A stretch of DNA of 64,000 nucleotides from contig NC_063988.1 of assembly GCF_932276165.1 (NCBI RefSeq), forward strand, positions 4,836,001-4,900,000, in the 5' to 3' direction. Shown one piece after another: positions 10,800 to 22,500 of the stretch (position 1 is the first letter of the stretch; each line of letters begins with the position of its first letter). The stretch is from Plutella xylostella (Eukaryota; Arthropoda; Insecta; Lepidoptera; Plutellidae). Position numbers and translations under genes: made by a program. The notes under the pieces are model-generated. The model searched no databases. It was not told the DNA's origin and saw only the letters and a list, made by a program, of their open reading frames with translations.

Positions 10800-12518
10800 A
10801 TGGTCCTTACTAAGGAATTCAGAATATGTATGCCCATGACGGTGGAGGAAGTAAGTATTTGTGAAATGGTAAATTTTGGAGAAATCCTGTGTTTTGTTTT
10901 ACAAAATTATTGGAATAAATACTAAATAAACAAGTTCCCAATTATTTTGTCATTCACCTTTCCATTATCGTTACTCTTTATTTTAAATACAATGACTATA
11001 TTCTACTTAAATTTATGAATTGTCTTTGTAACTTCATAACTCAATTATCATTCAACTCCATTGAACATTCATTTCAGTACCGTATAGGACAGCTATACAT
11101 GATTGCTCGGCACAGCTTCGAGCAGTCAAGCAACGGAGAGGGAGTTGAAGTTGTGTCTAATGAGGAAGTGGAAGATGAGGTTAATGGGACTGGACGCTTT
11201 ACTGAGAAGAGGATCCACTTATCCAGGTATGTACAGAACTTACTCAGTAACAATGCATAGTGCATACTCAGTCTTAAGTTTAATACTGAACATATTTTTT
11301 TTTCAGTCATCTGCCATACTTTTTACAGTCAATGATACCCAAAATATTTTACATAACAGAAAAAGCGTGGAACTACTACCCTTACACCATTACAGGTACT
11401 TTTTTATAGAATATTTTACTTTTCTTTATATTTATACATATAACAAAGCATTAATAATTCATGTTTTCCTTTCATTCCTTTTATGTTGACAACTGATGGG
11501 CAGAGTACACAGTAAGTACAGGAAACTTATAACAATTATTTTCTGACATAAATTTTAAGTCTTTAATATTCTAACAAATATTTAATATGTTTCAGTGTTC
11601 CTTTATTCCAAAATTCTCTATATCAATCCAAACAAGATATGAAGATAACAATGGCACAACAGAAAATGTAAGTATGTAATATAATGAGTTTATGGTTTGT
11701 TTATGAGTTTCACAAGTAATTTCAGAATATTCAGATCCTACATAAATTACAATAACAATATACCACTCAAATGTTTCAGTGCTTGGGGCTTACCCCAGAA
11801 GAGTTGGAGCGTAGGCAGGTGGACTTCATTGACATTGCCTACGATGATGTGAAGCCTCACCATTACAAAGAGTCTGAAGACCCCAAGTTTTTCAAGTCAA
11901 AGACGACCAACCGCGGCCCGTTGGTGGAGGGGTGGAGGGACTCCCATGTCCCCATCATGACCTGCTATAAAGCTGTGCATGTAAAGTTTGAAGTCTGGGG
12001 CCTGCAGACCAAAGTTGAAGAATATACTCAAGGGGTAGGTGCAAATTTAGTTAACTTATAAATTCAGTAAATTGTTAACAAAAATATGTTAATGTCTTTA
12101 ATATTTTGTAGGCTATTCGGGATATCTTACTGCTTGGACACCGTCAGGCATTTGCGTGGATGGACGACTGGTACCACATGACTTTGGATGATGTAAGAGC
12201 ATATGAAAAGGATATGCAAGTGAAGACAAATATTAAGGTGCGTGAGAATGCTTTGTTGTACTTCTATGTTCATTATTAAGTTTGGAAAATAGTTTTTATT
12301 ACTTTTATATTAAACTTCAAAAACTGTACTTCCAGTTGCAAAGTGCTGCGGAGGGCTCTACTGCTGAAGCTAAAGAGGAGGAGAAGTCCTCTGAGTCTCC
12401 TAAGGGGTCTCCTAAATCACCAAAGTCATCCAAATCCAAGACTCCTTCACCCAGGACACCCAGGTCTCCGGTGTCGCCAGCCCCGTCTGAAGGTAGATCC
12501 TGGTTCACATGGTCTTAA
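10800..12518 (+). CDS. PITPNC1: cytoplasmic phosphatidylinositol transfer protein 1 (RdgB-beta type)
   Basis: Eight exons: 10800-10850, 11078-11226, 11307-11395, 11504-11511 (8 nt), 11596-11667, 11780-12034, 12112-12237 and 12336-12518; 933 nt, 310 aa, all phases closing. The protein starts MVLTKEFRICMPMTVEEYRI and has GQLYMIARHS, GEGVEVV, FTEKRIHLS, EKAWNYYPYTITEYTCSF, YKESEDPKFFKSK, VKFEVWGLQTKVE and GHRQAFAWMDDWY. These match PITPNC1 better than class I PITPs or full-length RdgB. The family moves phosphatidylinositol and phosphatidic acid between membranes. The tail from about residue 250 is a Ser-Pro/Thr-Pro-rich stretch (SPKGSPKSPKSSKS), a likely target of proline-directed kinases; mammalian PITPNC1 binds 14-3-3 through its tail. 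A GAAG/GTAGAT donor-like site near 12490 could give an alternative C-terminus. Confidence 0.93.
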
Positions 12519-12726
12519 GACTAATCTTCAAATGGATTTAACCATGTGTCTGATCTCACCCTAATGTTCACTCCATTTTAGTTTGACTTGATGTGTTCAT
12601 AATGCTGCCTTGATTATCATGTCATATCATCGTCACAGTAGTTCCCATAGCAATAGATACACGCGCGTCCGCCTCTGTTGTAGACCAGAGACCTGCAGTG
12701 TTGGTCACAAATGACAATGGGCAGAT

Positions 12727-14299
12727 TGGGACCACCCTCCAATAGCATTAAGACTAACATCGTTGGATAGGTCTTGTCAATAGGAATAACTTTTGCTATG
12801 ACAGCTTTGTTGTCACAGTTGTCCGTTCAGAGATATTTGACTTATAAGTTCCGATACTCGTCAGTTCATCTTACTGCTATTGGAGGCTGGACCACCCTCC
12901 AATAGCATTAAGACTAACATCGTTGGATAGGTCTTGTCAATAGGAATAACTTTTGCTTTGACAGCTTTGTTGTCACAGTTGTCCGTTCAGAGATATTTGA
13001 CTTATAAGTTCCGATACTCGTCAGTTCATCTTACTGCTATTGGAGGCTGGACCACCCTCCAATAGCATTAAGACTAACATCGTTGGATAGGTCTTGTCAA
13101 TAGGAATAACTTTTACTTAGACAGCTTTGTTGTCACAGTTGTCCGTTCAGAGATATTTGACTTATAAGTTCCGATACTCGTCAGTTCATCTTACTGCTAT
13201 TGGAGGCTGGACCACCCTCCAATAGCAGTAAGACTAATGTCGTTGGATAGGTCTTGTCAATAGGAATAACCTTTGCTTTGACAGCTTTGTTGTCACAGTT
13301 GTCCGTTCAGAGATATTTGACTTATAAGTTCCGATAGTCGTCAGTTCATCTTACTGCAAAAATACATTGCGGTTTGGCGGTAATTAATAATACAATTGCT
13401 TGTTAGCTGCCATTTTCTTAATAAGCGTGACAGGTGAACTGTCACTTCACAAAGAGGTCACCATATACGATGACCACAAACACAACACTCCTCCACCATT
13501 AATTTTAAAACTACATTTTATCCTATCGGAATTTATATGTCATAAATCTCTGAACGGACAACTGTGACAACAAAGCTGTCAAAGCAAAAGTTATTCCTAT
13601 TGACAAGACCTATCCAACGATGTTAGTCTTAATGCTATTGGAGGGTGGTCCAGCCTCCAATAGCAGTAAGATGAACAGACGAGTATCGGAACTTATAAGT
13701 CAAATATCTCTGAACGGACAACTGTGACAACAAAGCTGTCAAAGCAAAAGTTATTCCTATTGACAAGACCTATCCAACGACATTTGTCTTACTGCTATTG
13801 GAGGGTGGTCCAGCCTCCAATAGCAGTAAGATGAACTGACGAGTATCGGAACTTATAAGTCAAATATCTCGGAACGGACAACTGTGACAACAAAGCTGTC
13901 AAAGCAAAAGTTATTCCTATTGACAAGACCTATCCAACGATGTTAGTCTTACTGCTATTGGAGGGTGGTCCATCCTCCAATAGCAGTAAGATGAACTGAC
14001 GAGTATCGGAACTTATAAGTCATATATCTCTGAACGGACAACTATGACAACAAAGCTGTCAAAGCAAAAGTTATTCCTATTGACAAGACCTATCCAACGA
14101 TGTTAGTCTTACTCTTACTGCTATTGGAGGGTGGTCCATCCTCCAATAGCAGTAAGATGAACTGACGAGTATCGGAACTTATAAGTCATATATCTCTGAA
14201 CGGACAACTATGACAACAAAGCTGTCAAAGCAAAAGTTATTCCTATTGACAAGACCTATCCAACGATGTTAGTCTTATTGCTATTGGAGGGTGGTCCCA
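12727..14299. mobile_element. foldback-like element with tandem 160-bp arms
   Basis: Left arm: four direct copies of a 160-bp unit, starting at 12731, 12891, 13051 and 13211. Spacer: about 13364-13519, single copy. Right arm: about five copies of the same unit in inverted orientation, with junctions near 13641, 13801, 13961, 14127 and 14287; one interval is 166 bp because of a 6-bp duplication. Each unit is itself bounded by the 18-bp inverted pair CCTCCAATAGCAKTAAGA / TCTTACTGCTATTGGAGG. The outer ends are TGGGACCACCCTCC and its complement. This arm architecture is that of Foldback-type elements. No open frame is present, and I could not find a target duplication. Confidence 0.9.
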
Positions 14300-15691
14300 G
14301 CTCCCATATATTTTTGCCCATCCTCTTTTGTATGTTAGTTGTGTTGATAGAGTAATTATTTCCTTAATTACCTGCTGTACAGAACAATTTAAATCCATAT
14401 TCAGTTCCTATTTATATGAAATTAGTTAACATTTTACTATCATGTTTGTTAGTCGTTTAATGTATGCATTCATAAATGTAATCCAAATTATATAGGTACA
14501 TATAAATTGTACTTGTTCTTCAAGCATTTTGATGGTGTTTAATTTTTGGTAATCAGATTGATGTGTGCTGTCTTGTATTTAATAAGATATGTATTGTTAG
14601 TGTTGTTACCAAAGGGAATTTATGTAAGTTGTAATTACCATAGTACAAATAATAGTGAGCTTCAAACATTCTTTATTTATAGATCGAGTATCAATTGATG
14701 TTGGTGCATCCACTTCTTGAAACACGAGTGAGATAACCATTGACTTATTATATACTAGGTCGGTATACATAACCCTGATACATGTGTTGTATTATATCCG
14801 GTAGATAATGTTATGTTATTGCTTGGATTTATTTAGTCTACTAGATTATGAACGTAGAGTTAGAATTGAATTTATGTGTTTGTTTTTAAATCATGTAATA
14901 ATTATCGTAACGTGCTAAAGGAATAAATAATACCTACTATTGGCAGATAGGAATAAGCGCTTCCTACAGGGTTTATATTTTGAATTTTCTGTAAAGGTAC
15001 TAATTATTCGTTCATCGTGGCTTACGACTAGCTGTCGCGCTTGGTGTTGGCTATGAAAATACTGTCGTAAGCCGCTTTGCACGGACATTCACCCTTTTAC
15101 ATGATAACCAGTAAAGAAAACTTAATGAATTTTACTACCCATTAAAACATATTTTCACCTAAAACACTTTGTATGTAGAGTGGTTTGGTGTGGGCATTGC
15201 TGTTTTTGAAATGTTAATTATTTGAGTATAAAGTAGAGATGATGTTAGAATAGCATAACGATGAAGCTAAAGTGTTGAAATTAATTGATGTGTCTTTATT
15301 CCCCAGCTCGAAGTTAAATCGGACAACATATTGTGTAGGTATAGAATCAATGGATACGTGTACTTATTTTTGAAATAAATAGTTATATTATAAATGTTTA
15401 TCCAGTTTTATCATTTTGTGTTACATGTTTCAACCATTAAACTAAGCGCAATCTTGACAAAGATAAATATTACTACTTGTATTGAGTAGAAATGCATGTA
15501 AGTTAGTACCTACTGGCCATTATAACTTAAACGTCTTTATGATTTATACCAACATAGGTTACTATTCTAATAACATCATATCGTACTTACCTATCTATGT
15601 TAAAATAGAAAATAGTAATAAAAACCCCGCAAAAAATATTTCAATGTGTAAGTAATTATATATTTCCTCATCCACTGCTACCTACAGTACA
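14300..15691. other. probable PITPNC1 3' UTR and intergenic DNA
   Basis: AT-rich with no coding signal. The first good polyadenylation signal after the PITPNC1 stop is AATAAA at 14922-14927, with another near 15375. The PITPNC1 mRNA may therefore run through the foldback-like element. A small inverted repeat (CTTACGAC...GTCGTAAG) lies near 15020-15073. Confidence 0.5.
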
Positions 15692-18118
15692 TCAGTAGTT
15701 AGTGATGAGGTTCCTGATCCAGTGCAGGTGCGCGGCGACGCTGGTGTAGACGGCGGGCACGCCCGGCGCGCACGCCAGCCCGTGGCTGCTGATGCCCTCC
15801 ACGCGCCCTTCAGCACAGAGCAGCGGGCCCCCGGAGTCACCCTGCACGGTGGAGAGGCATCGTCAATCAGAGAGAAACATTTCACTGGGTGGCCTTACTG
15901 GGCATGAGCATGAGTGTATGATATAATTCTATTTCTACGCTTGAACATGAAAGACAGGTTGATAGAGACAATAGGTTTAAGGTAAGTATCTAGGTACATA
16001 CGACTAGTTCAAGGAGATAAGGATTTGTAAGTATAGTTGTTTTTGCTACGTGATAAACTGCATAACTTGTGGATTATTATAGTCAACTGAAAGTAAAATT
16101 CGATAGTTTCACTTCTAACCGCGGGTAATCCATGGCGCTAGTATCGATTTAGGCGTGGCCGCTGAGAAAATATAAAAGCTGGCTTAGTAGCCTGGCAATA
16201 TGGAAGTAATAATAAGTACTTGAACGTAAGTACATAACGACGGCTACAACCGACACCCGATCCGCCTTCAGAAACTTTTATCTTAGCTTATCTAGAAAGC
16301 AGGCTAGAACCTACCAACCTGTAAAAGTAACTAGGTATTTAAACGAGCCAAAGACCTAAATGTAAATCGATGTAACCTACCTGACAAGAGTCTGTCGCGT
16401 CATCGCCGACGGCACACATCATCCCAGCATCATGTTTTGGAGCTACGATACCCAGTCTTCGGGTGCATTCGTCAAGGGAAATGATCTTCAGGTTGGCAGT
16501 CATCAGGGTTTCAGACAATTCCATGGAGGTCGTATTTTTCACACCATACCCTGATATTATGCAGGTACCTAAACAGTTTTAAGGCGTATGAAATCAACGG
16601 CTACTAATACCACGTATAGAAGCATTTTGTTATTGTATGATTTATTGATATTTTGAAAAAAGTTTGAAAACAACGGGTTTGGGATCATAGATTATTTTGG
16701 GCATAGTGTTCTTTTCTCTATGATTTTGGGATCACCGACATAAAAAAAAACATTTGAAACATATCTCAGAATAACAACAGCCTTCATGATTCCATTTTTT
16801 TTAAAATATTTATTTTGTTAAGTGATGGTTAATTATTAGTCTGTGGTTAAGGGTTGGTTAAGTTCAAGAATGGGGGGAGAAGTGGTAGGTACGTATATAG
16901 TTAGTATTTATAGGTATTACTTCCATGGGGTTAGGATTTGTGAGTTGATAATAAGTTACTTAGGTACTAGTTAAGCTATTTTTAAACTATACAAGAGTAC
17001 AAATAACCACTAGAGTAAAAGAAGTCTAGTTGAATCTAGGTAGGTAAAATATTAAGGAAAAATACTTGTACCTACTTGTACGTACTTAACATACACTTGA
17101 CGGTTTGCTTCTAGGTATGGCTATAGCTCTATGGGAAATGGATGGCATGATCCGATGCAAAAGGGTATTCTCGAAAAGTCCAGCTCTGGCCATATGCCAA
17201 GTTGGCTATAAGTATTGATACTTATTCAACACTGCATTAAACTATTTTACAGACACATAGGAGCTACCGACTCTACTGAGCTACTGCTTGCTAAGTAGGT
17301 AAGTACTTACGTAGGTAAATGTGGAGTAGGTATGATTTAACTTTTTATCCAAAATGCGGATTTAAATCCAAAATTTACCCGAGACACCAAATGAAGAATA
17401 TGGTAATATATTTTCATCGTCGAGCCAATTGGAATTTTTCAAGTTTAACTTGATCTTCAATAGAGCAATATCATGAGCTCTCGTGTACCTGAAAAAACAC
17501 TTTTAGAAAGGTTGGATTGGGAATGACTTGCCCTCTGGATTTTAATAAAGAAAATTCAATTAAATTGACGACTGAACGGTGTCGCGGTGTTTGTACTTAG
17601 ATACGAGATTCTGGGTAGGTACGCCCTTTATTATACAGACTGTGCCTCGGGCTTGATCCCTGGCCGGGGCAAGTTATGTAAGTAGGTACTTAGATATGTT
17701 TTCTTGGGGTCCTTGGATATGTCTTATGAAGTCTTAGGTATATGTGATCAGAATATAGAAATATGTTCGAATGATGGTTGAATTAAGTAGGATCGCCCCT
17801 ATTCAATGTCATGAGAATAAGCGAAGGAGAGCCTTTCCATAACAACACTGACCAAAAGCGAATGCAGTAATGCATCTTATTCTGTATACCAATTAACTTA
17901 CTTGTTATATCCTTCATGAACAACAATCTCCGCAACCGTGGCATTAGGCACTACCTCTCCAGTCTCGACACACATGTTGCTGAGCTGCAGGTAGTACCGC
18001 GAGGCTGGCGACACACAGTGCGCCGCGGTGAGCGCGTGGCGGGCGCCCAGCAGCGTGGCCCCGCACAGGTGCTGCAGGGACGAGGAGTTGCGCAGAGACG
18101 CCACGCGGGGCAGGGATC
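15692..18118 (-). CDS. trypsin-like serine protease, 5' exon(s) not found
   Basis: Four exons read leftward: 17902-18118, 17379-17488, 16381-16568 and 15692-15841 (stop TGA). The phases join. S1-family catalytic triad: His in LTAAHC, Asp in AHDIALL, Ser in GDSGGPL. The residue six before the Ser is Asp (TDSCQGDSGGP), as in trypsins, implying cleavage after Lys/Arg. The wall segment reads GISSHG...[10 protein letters not shown], so the usual Gly at chymotrypsin position 226 appears to be Ala. The first mapped exon begins just after where the IVGG activation site would be, (G)[10 protein letters not shown]...LCGATLL; the signal peptide and propeptide exon were not identified upstream. Likely secreted, with a digestive or haemolymph role. 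Codon 3 positions are GC-rich in the first and last exons but not in the middle two. Confidence 0.85.
15842..17901 (-). other. introns of the serine protease
   Basis: Three introns (15842-16380, 16569-17378, 17489-17901). They are AT-rich and contain many GTAGGTA-like strings common in this genome. I see no further genes or mobile elements in them. Confidence 0.55.
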
Positions 18119-19421
18119 CTGGTTTTCAGAGAGGTTGAAACAGTTTGCTGACTTAACTACTGATGAAAAGGCTATTTGCATTAACAGGATGTAAATGACT
18201 GAAGTTTTGTTCAGTTTTACTAGTAGTTAGTTAGATTACTTTATGTGATTTTGTTATTCACAACCATGATACATTTTTATGTAGGACCTTAATGTACAGC
18301 TGTATTATTTTAATCAGCCTATTATTTTAATGCTTACCTACAAGTTATCTTAATTATTGCATTTATAAAGCGATGTTTATTACCACATTCAACTTCAGAC
18401 CCTCCTATGACTCTTTTCACTCTACCACTGTCTACACTATTAAAACATTGAACTACAACTACAATTATAGAAATACTTATGAACATTTTAAATTAGTAAA
18501 TAAATTTATTATCGAGTACTTTTAACTATCACTGATGCATGAGAAATGGGTGTCTTTACGGGCTAGATATGGTGCGGATGGTATTTGGAAAAGCGTGACG
18601 AAATAATGACTACGTTTATTATATGAACAGCTGTTTTTGAACATCATATTGCGCTTTTCTACTTAAATGTATTGAATACATCGATTACGAAGATGATTAT
18701 TTACATTAGGTTGATTAAGTTTACTGTATGTAATCCACCTATATACCTACCCACATACAGCCAACCGTTACTTAGGATTGTAAGTAAGTACTTTTTGAAA
18801 ACCAACAAAAACGCAATCGACATCATTAATTTAGTAACTAGTCCTCTCCAAGACAGGTCAATGGAGATGGAGAGCTATTGTCATTATGGATATGCGATGG
18901 TGGCAGGATCAAGATCCTATTAAACCACCACAGCAGTAGCTCCTATGAAAGTAGGTACCTGTAAAATAGTTCAATGTATACCGGTATAAATCAAATCTAG
19001 ACCACTGTGATAAAACTAACATTAAATTACTTAGAGGTAATTATTATAAATTGTATTATTATCAACACTTCATACATATCTGGGTACTTGGTGGGTATGG
19101 CTTGCAATGTTGCCAAAGTAATGTTGTGGTTTCATTAGATAGAATTTGGCAGTGTAGGTGTTCAGGCGCTCGACCGAACAAATTGCTGCAAATTATTCCC
19201 AGTTGTCAAAGCGCCCGGTGTGCTGAAGTGTACTGAAAATAGTGTGTCTATAATTATTTAGTGTTATTGTTGTGTGCCGAGAGTGATGCCAAAAAGTAGC
19301 ATCGACAGACAGGTGTGAGCGGCGAGCGGCGGTGCGTGCGGAGTTTATGTAACGTAGCGGAGCCCGCGGACCGCGAGTGTAGCCGCCAGCCGCGCGGCAG
19401 TGCGTCGCGAGCGCGCGCGAC
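18119..19421. other. region between protease and calmodulin-like gene
   Basis: Expected to hold the missing 5' exon(s) of the protease (minus strand) and the promoter and 5' UTR of the EF-hand gene (plus strand). I could not find an IVGG-type exon here. From about 19290 the DNA becomes CpG-rich, consistent with the EF-hand gene's promoter or 5' UTR. Confidence 0.5.
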
Positions 19422-19570
19422 ATGGACCGCGCCGGCTCCCCGCCGGGCACGCCCCCCGCGCCCCCCGCGCCCGCCGCCGAGCCCCACCACCACGGCGGCT
19501 TCGGCGCCTTCTGCAGCGCCCTCTCCGACACCATCTCGGTACGTACCGCCGCCGCCGCCGCCGCCACAGC
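19290..19570 (+). promoter_or_regulatory. CpG-rich 5' region and first exon of EF-hand gene
   Basis: Strongly GC/CpG-rich against an AT-rich background. The start ATG at 19422 sits in a good context (GCGAC-ATG-G). A GCC trinucleotide run (about 19546-19563) begins only a few bases inside the first intron donor (TCG/GTACGTACC). Confidence 0.55.
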
Positions 19571-22500
19571 TGTGCGCTATGTCAACACCACAAGTTCACA
19601 ACATCCCACTACGAACTTTACGAGTTTTACGACCATCACCAAATTACTTTTGGCATCAGCTCACGATCATACCCCGGATCCCACTACCTATTTCTCGCAA
19701 AATAAATAGTGTCTCTTCGGATGTGTTCTATTTGTAAACGCACGTGGTGATCGAGGCCGAGGAGCGTCCACGCCGGAGTGCCGCCTCGCTGTCGGCTCCC
19801 GTTAGCAGTACAGAAACCACGTAGATGTGGTAAAGAATCACGGATCCAATAAAAAATATAAACAAGGTTATTATTAGAGATGGTGCCGGGTCGCACGGCC
19901 GTGAATTGTTGGTTGGCGGCAAATACCGAAATACCCGCGTGCACGGCGCACGTCGCGCTCCGTCCGTACAGTCGCGCCACGGCCCCGCCAGCACCGGCCA
20001 GCACCCGCCAGCATCCGCTGCACCCGCTGCACCCGCCGCGGCTGACACACCTGCACAATCGCACGTCCACATCACATATAGGTACCAACAACTAGTTAGG
20101 TTCCCGCTACTTGAAACAAATGAAAAACATGACAATACTAACCTTTCACAAAATTACCGATTTCATAAATATTTTCATCAGATTATATTGATGTTGATTA
20201 ACCTGTTGAGTTATCCACGTGTCTGATAGATCTGATAGTATATTTTGTACGGGTTCCGCTCATCTGGCATAATCTTTATTAACCAAAACTCATTTCGCAT
20301 AACTCGTATGGTCTAAACTTTTTTGGCCGAACCATCACTTCGCCAAGACTTATGTGGCATAAGGCTCGTTTCGTCTAAAACTCTTTAGGCACAATCTTTA
20401 AACACCTAAGTTTCGTTTGCTCAAATTTATGTTCGTCTATACCTATGTATAATCTTGTTTTTCCTAATGTTATCTTAATAAATAATATATTAAGTATGTA
20501 GTAAATGTACAAATTGTGGTATTTTTCTCCTACATCCCGAAAATCACGATATTGTATGATCAAAAAATCGAAAGTTAACGACCAATATAATTATTACAAA
20601 CCCCATGAGATCGAAACGTAAAAATAGGTGCGACGACGAGCAAAGCGAGGAGGAGCGTGTTAGGTGCACATGTTCATCAAAACCAAAGCGGAGCGCAGCG
20701 AAGCGGAGCGGAGCGTTTTCCAAACAGCGGAAACAATACAAGGCAACAGTTTGCGCTATGTAGGGAGACGCTCCGTCAAAGTTAAAGCCAAACGAATATT
20801 ATTACTTTGTCTTTGTATAAACCTATGCCATAGCATTATTAGGCTATTCATGTTTTGGCCATACCATTATTAGGCTAAACAATGTTATGCGAAATAACTT
20901 TTTACTAAACGAGATTTATGCCATACGATTTTCGGCGTAACGAGACTTTGACCAAACGTTACTATGCAATACGAGATTAGGCAAAAAAATCTTATGCCAA
21001 AAAAGGTAGAACCATTTTGTACAACTCGCACAACCAAAATGTGAATTAGGTGTTGAAGTTTAAGTAAGTTGATAAGTACCTACTTACTGTTAATTTTATT
21101 AGTGGTGAAAGTGAAGAAAAGTGCTTCAGTTCTGAAATTACTATTAAGTACCTAAGTAGGAACTATAGGAACGTGTCTAGATTAATGAAATTGTATCTTA
21201 ACTTAAACCAACGGTTCGCGTTACAAAACGCTATAAGTAATTAATTATTATGATGACCTCTAAAATAAAAAAGCAACGTAACCTTATGGCGAAGCTTCCG
21301 CTGAAAGTATTTTCCGACGCGACGTAAACTTGAACGAGCGCGAGCGTTGATCATTTTCCCGCGTAATGAACTCGTGAAGGCGGGACGGCTTCCGCGGAAC
21401 CGCTGGACTGCCGACAGGTTTGCAGCAAGGACAAATATAATGGTTTTTGGAAGTATGTATATGTAGCGAACACATTATTATGAGTACTGTATATTATGAT
21501 GATTATTGTAGGGGAAGGTTATCTTCTGAGTGTATGTCCAGTTGTCCACATTATCTTGGACATCCATGGAGACCAGATAGATACTGGCAATAAGCCCGCC
21601 TTTGTGTACTTACTTCTTCTGTCTTCATGTTTTTGTCTTTGTTTTTTGTATACAATAAAGTATCTATAAATAAATACTTACATAATATATCTATAAAAGT
21701 CCAAGTGAAAAATTATAATACTTAAGGCTCAAGTTATTTTAACTTGTGGTTGTTGTGTTTGGTCTTATGTAAAATAATACTTACATTACAAACTAATTAG
21801 CTAAGTAATTATTATAGCCTTAAAGTAAACCTATAATTATACTAATATTAAATAACAAACATCTTGGATCTTGGCCCAAATCTCAAAACATGGAATTATA
21901 TGCAGGTATACAAAATTTTCTTATGAATTAAATTAATGAACCTACGACATGCCACTACCTATCGATATAGGGTAGCTATAAACCCATAAACGCAGGGGTT
22001 TTTAATTTTCCACTATAGGTACTACGCAGTGTTATTTTCACTTGTATTATGTTGAATAATGAATGCCTCTGCAGTCTAGTGGTAGAAGCTTCGCTTCATG
22101 ACCCAGAGGTCCCGGGTTCGATTCCCGGGTGGGACCATCAATTTGTGTTTCTAAATTGTGGTTCTAAGTTTGGTTAGGACATAGAAGGCTGATCACCTGT
22201 TATCCGAAACAGTGAAACGATCCATGCTGTCGGATGGGCATGTAAAGCAGTCGGTCCTGCGCCTAGCTCTCTCCAGTCGTGTCGGTCAATCCGTCCCATT
22301 GGGTTATGAGAGTGATGGAACAGAGAGTGCTCCTGTGTACTGCGCACACACCTGGGCACTATAATATACTCCTGCGTAGATGGCTGGTCTCAATTGAGAT
22401 TGGCCGCCGTAGTCGAAATTCGGCTAGGAGGACATTATTATTATTATTATTATGTTGAATAGGTCGTCCGTGGTGGTCAAATGATTACGTCTATGATTGA

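Noticed and set aside
12727..14299. CRISPR array
   Set aside because: Repeat spacing is regular, but units are 160 bp, contiguous, without variable spacers, and inverted halfway; the genome is eukaryotic.
19728..20135. Minus-strand ORFs of 135 aa as genes
   Set aside because: Open frames produced by a GC-rich patch; low-complexity Cys/Gly/Ala composition, no domain, no supporting splice context.
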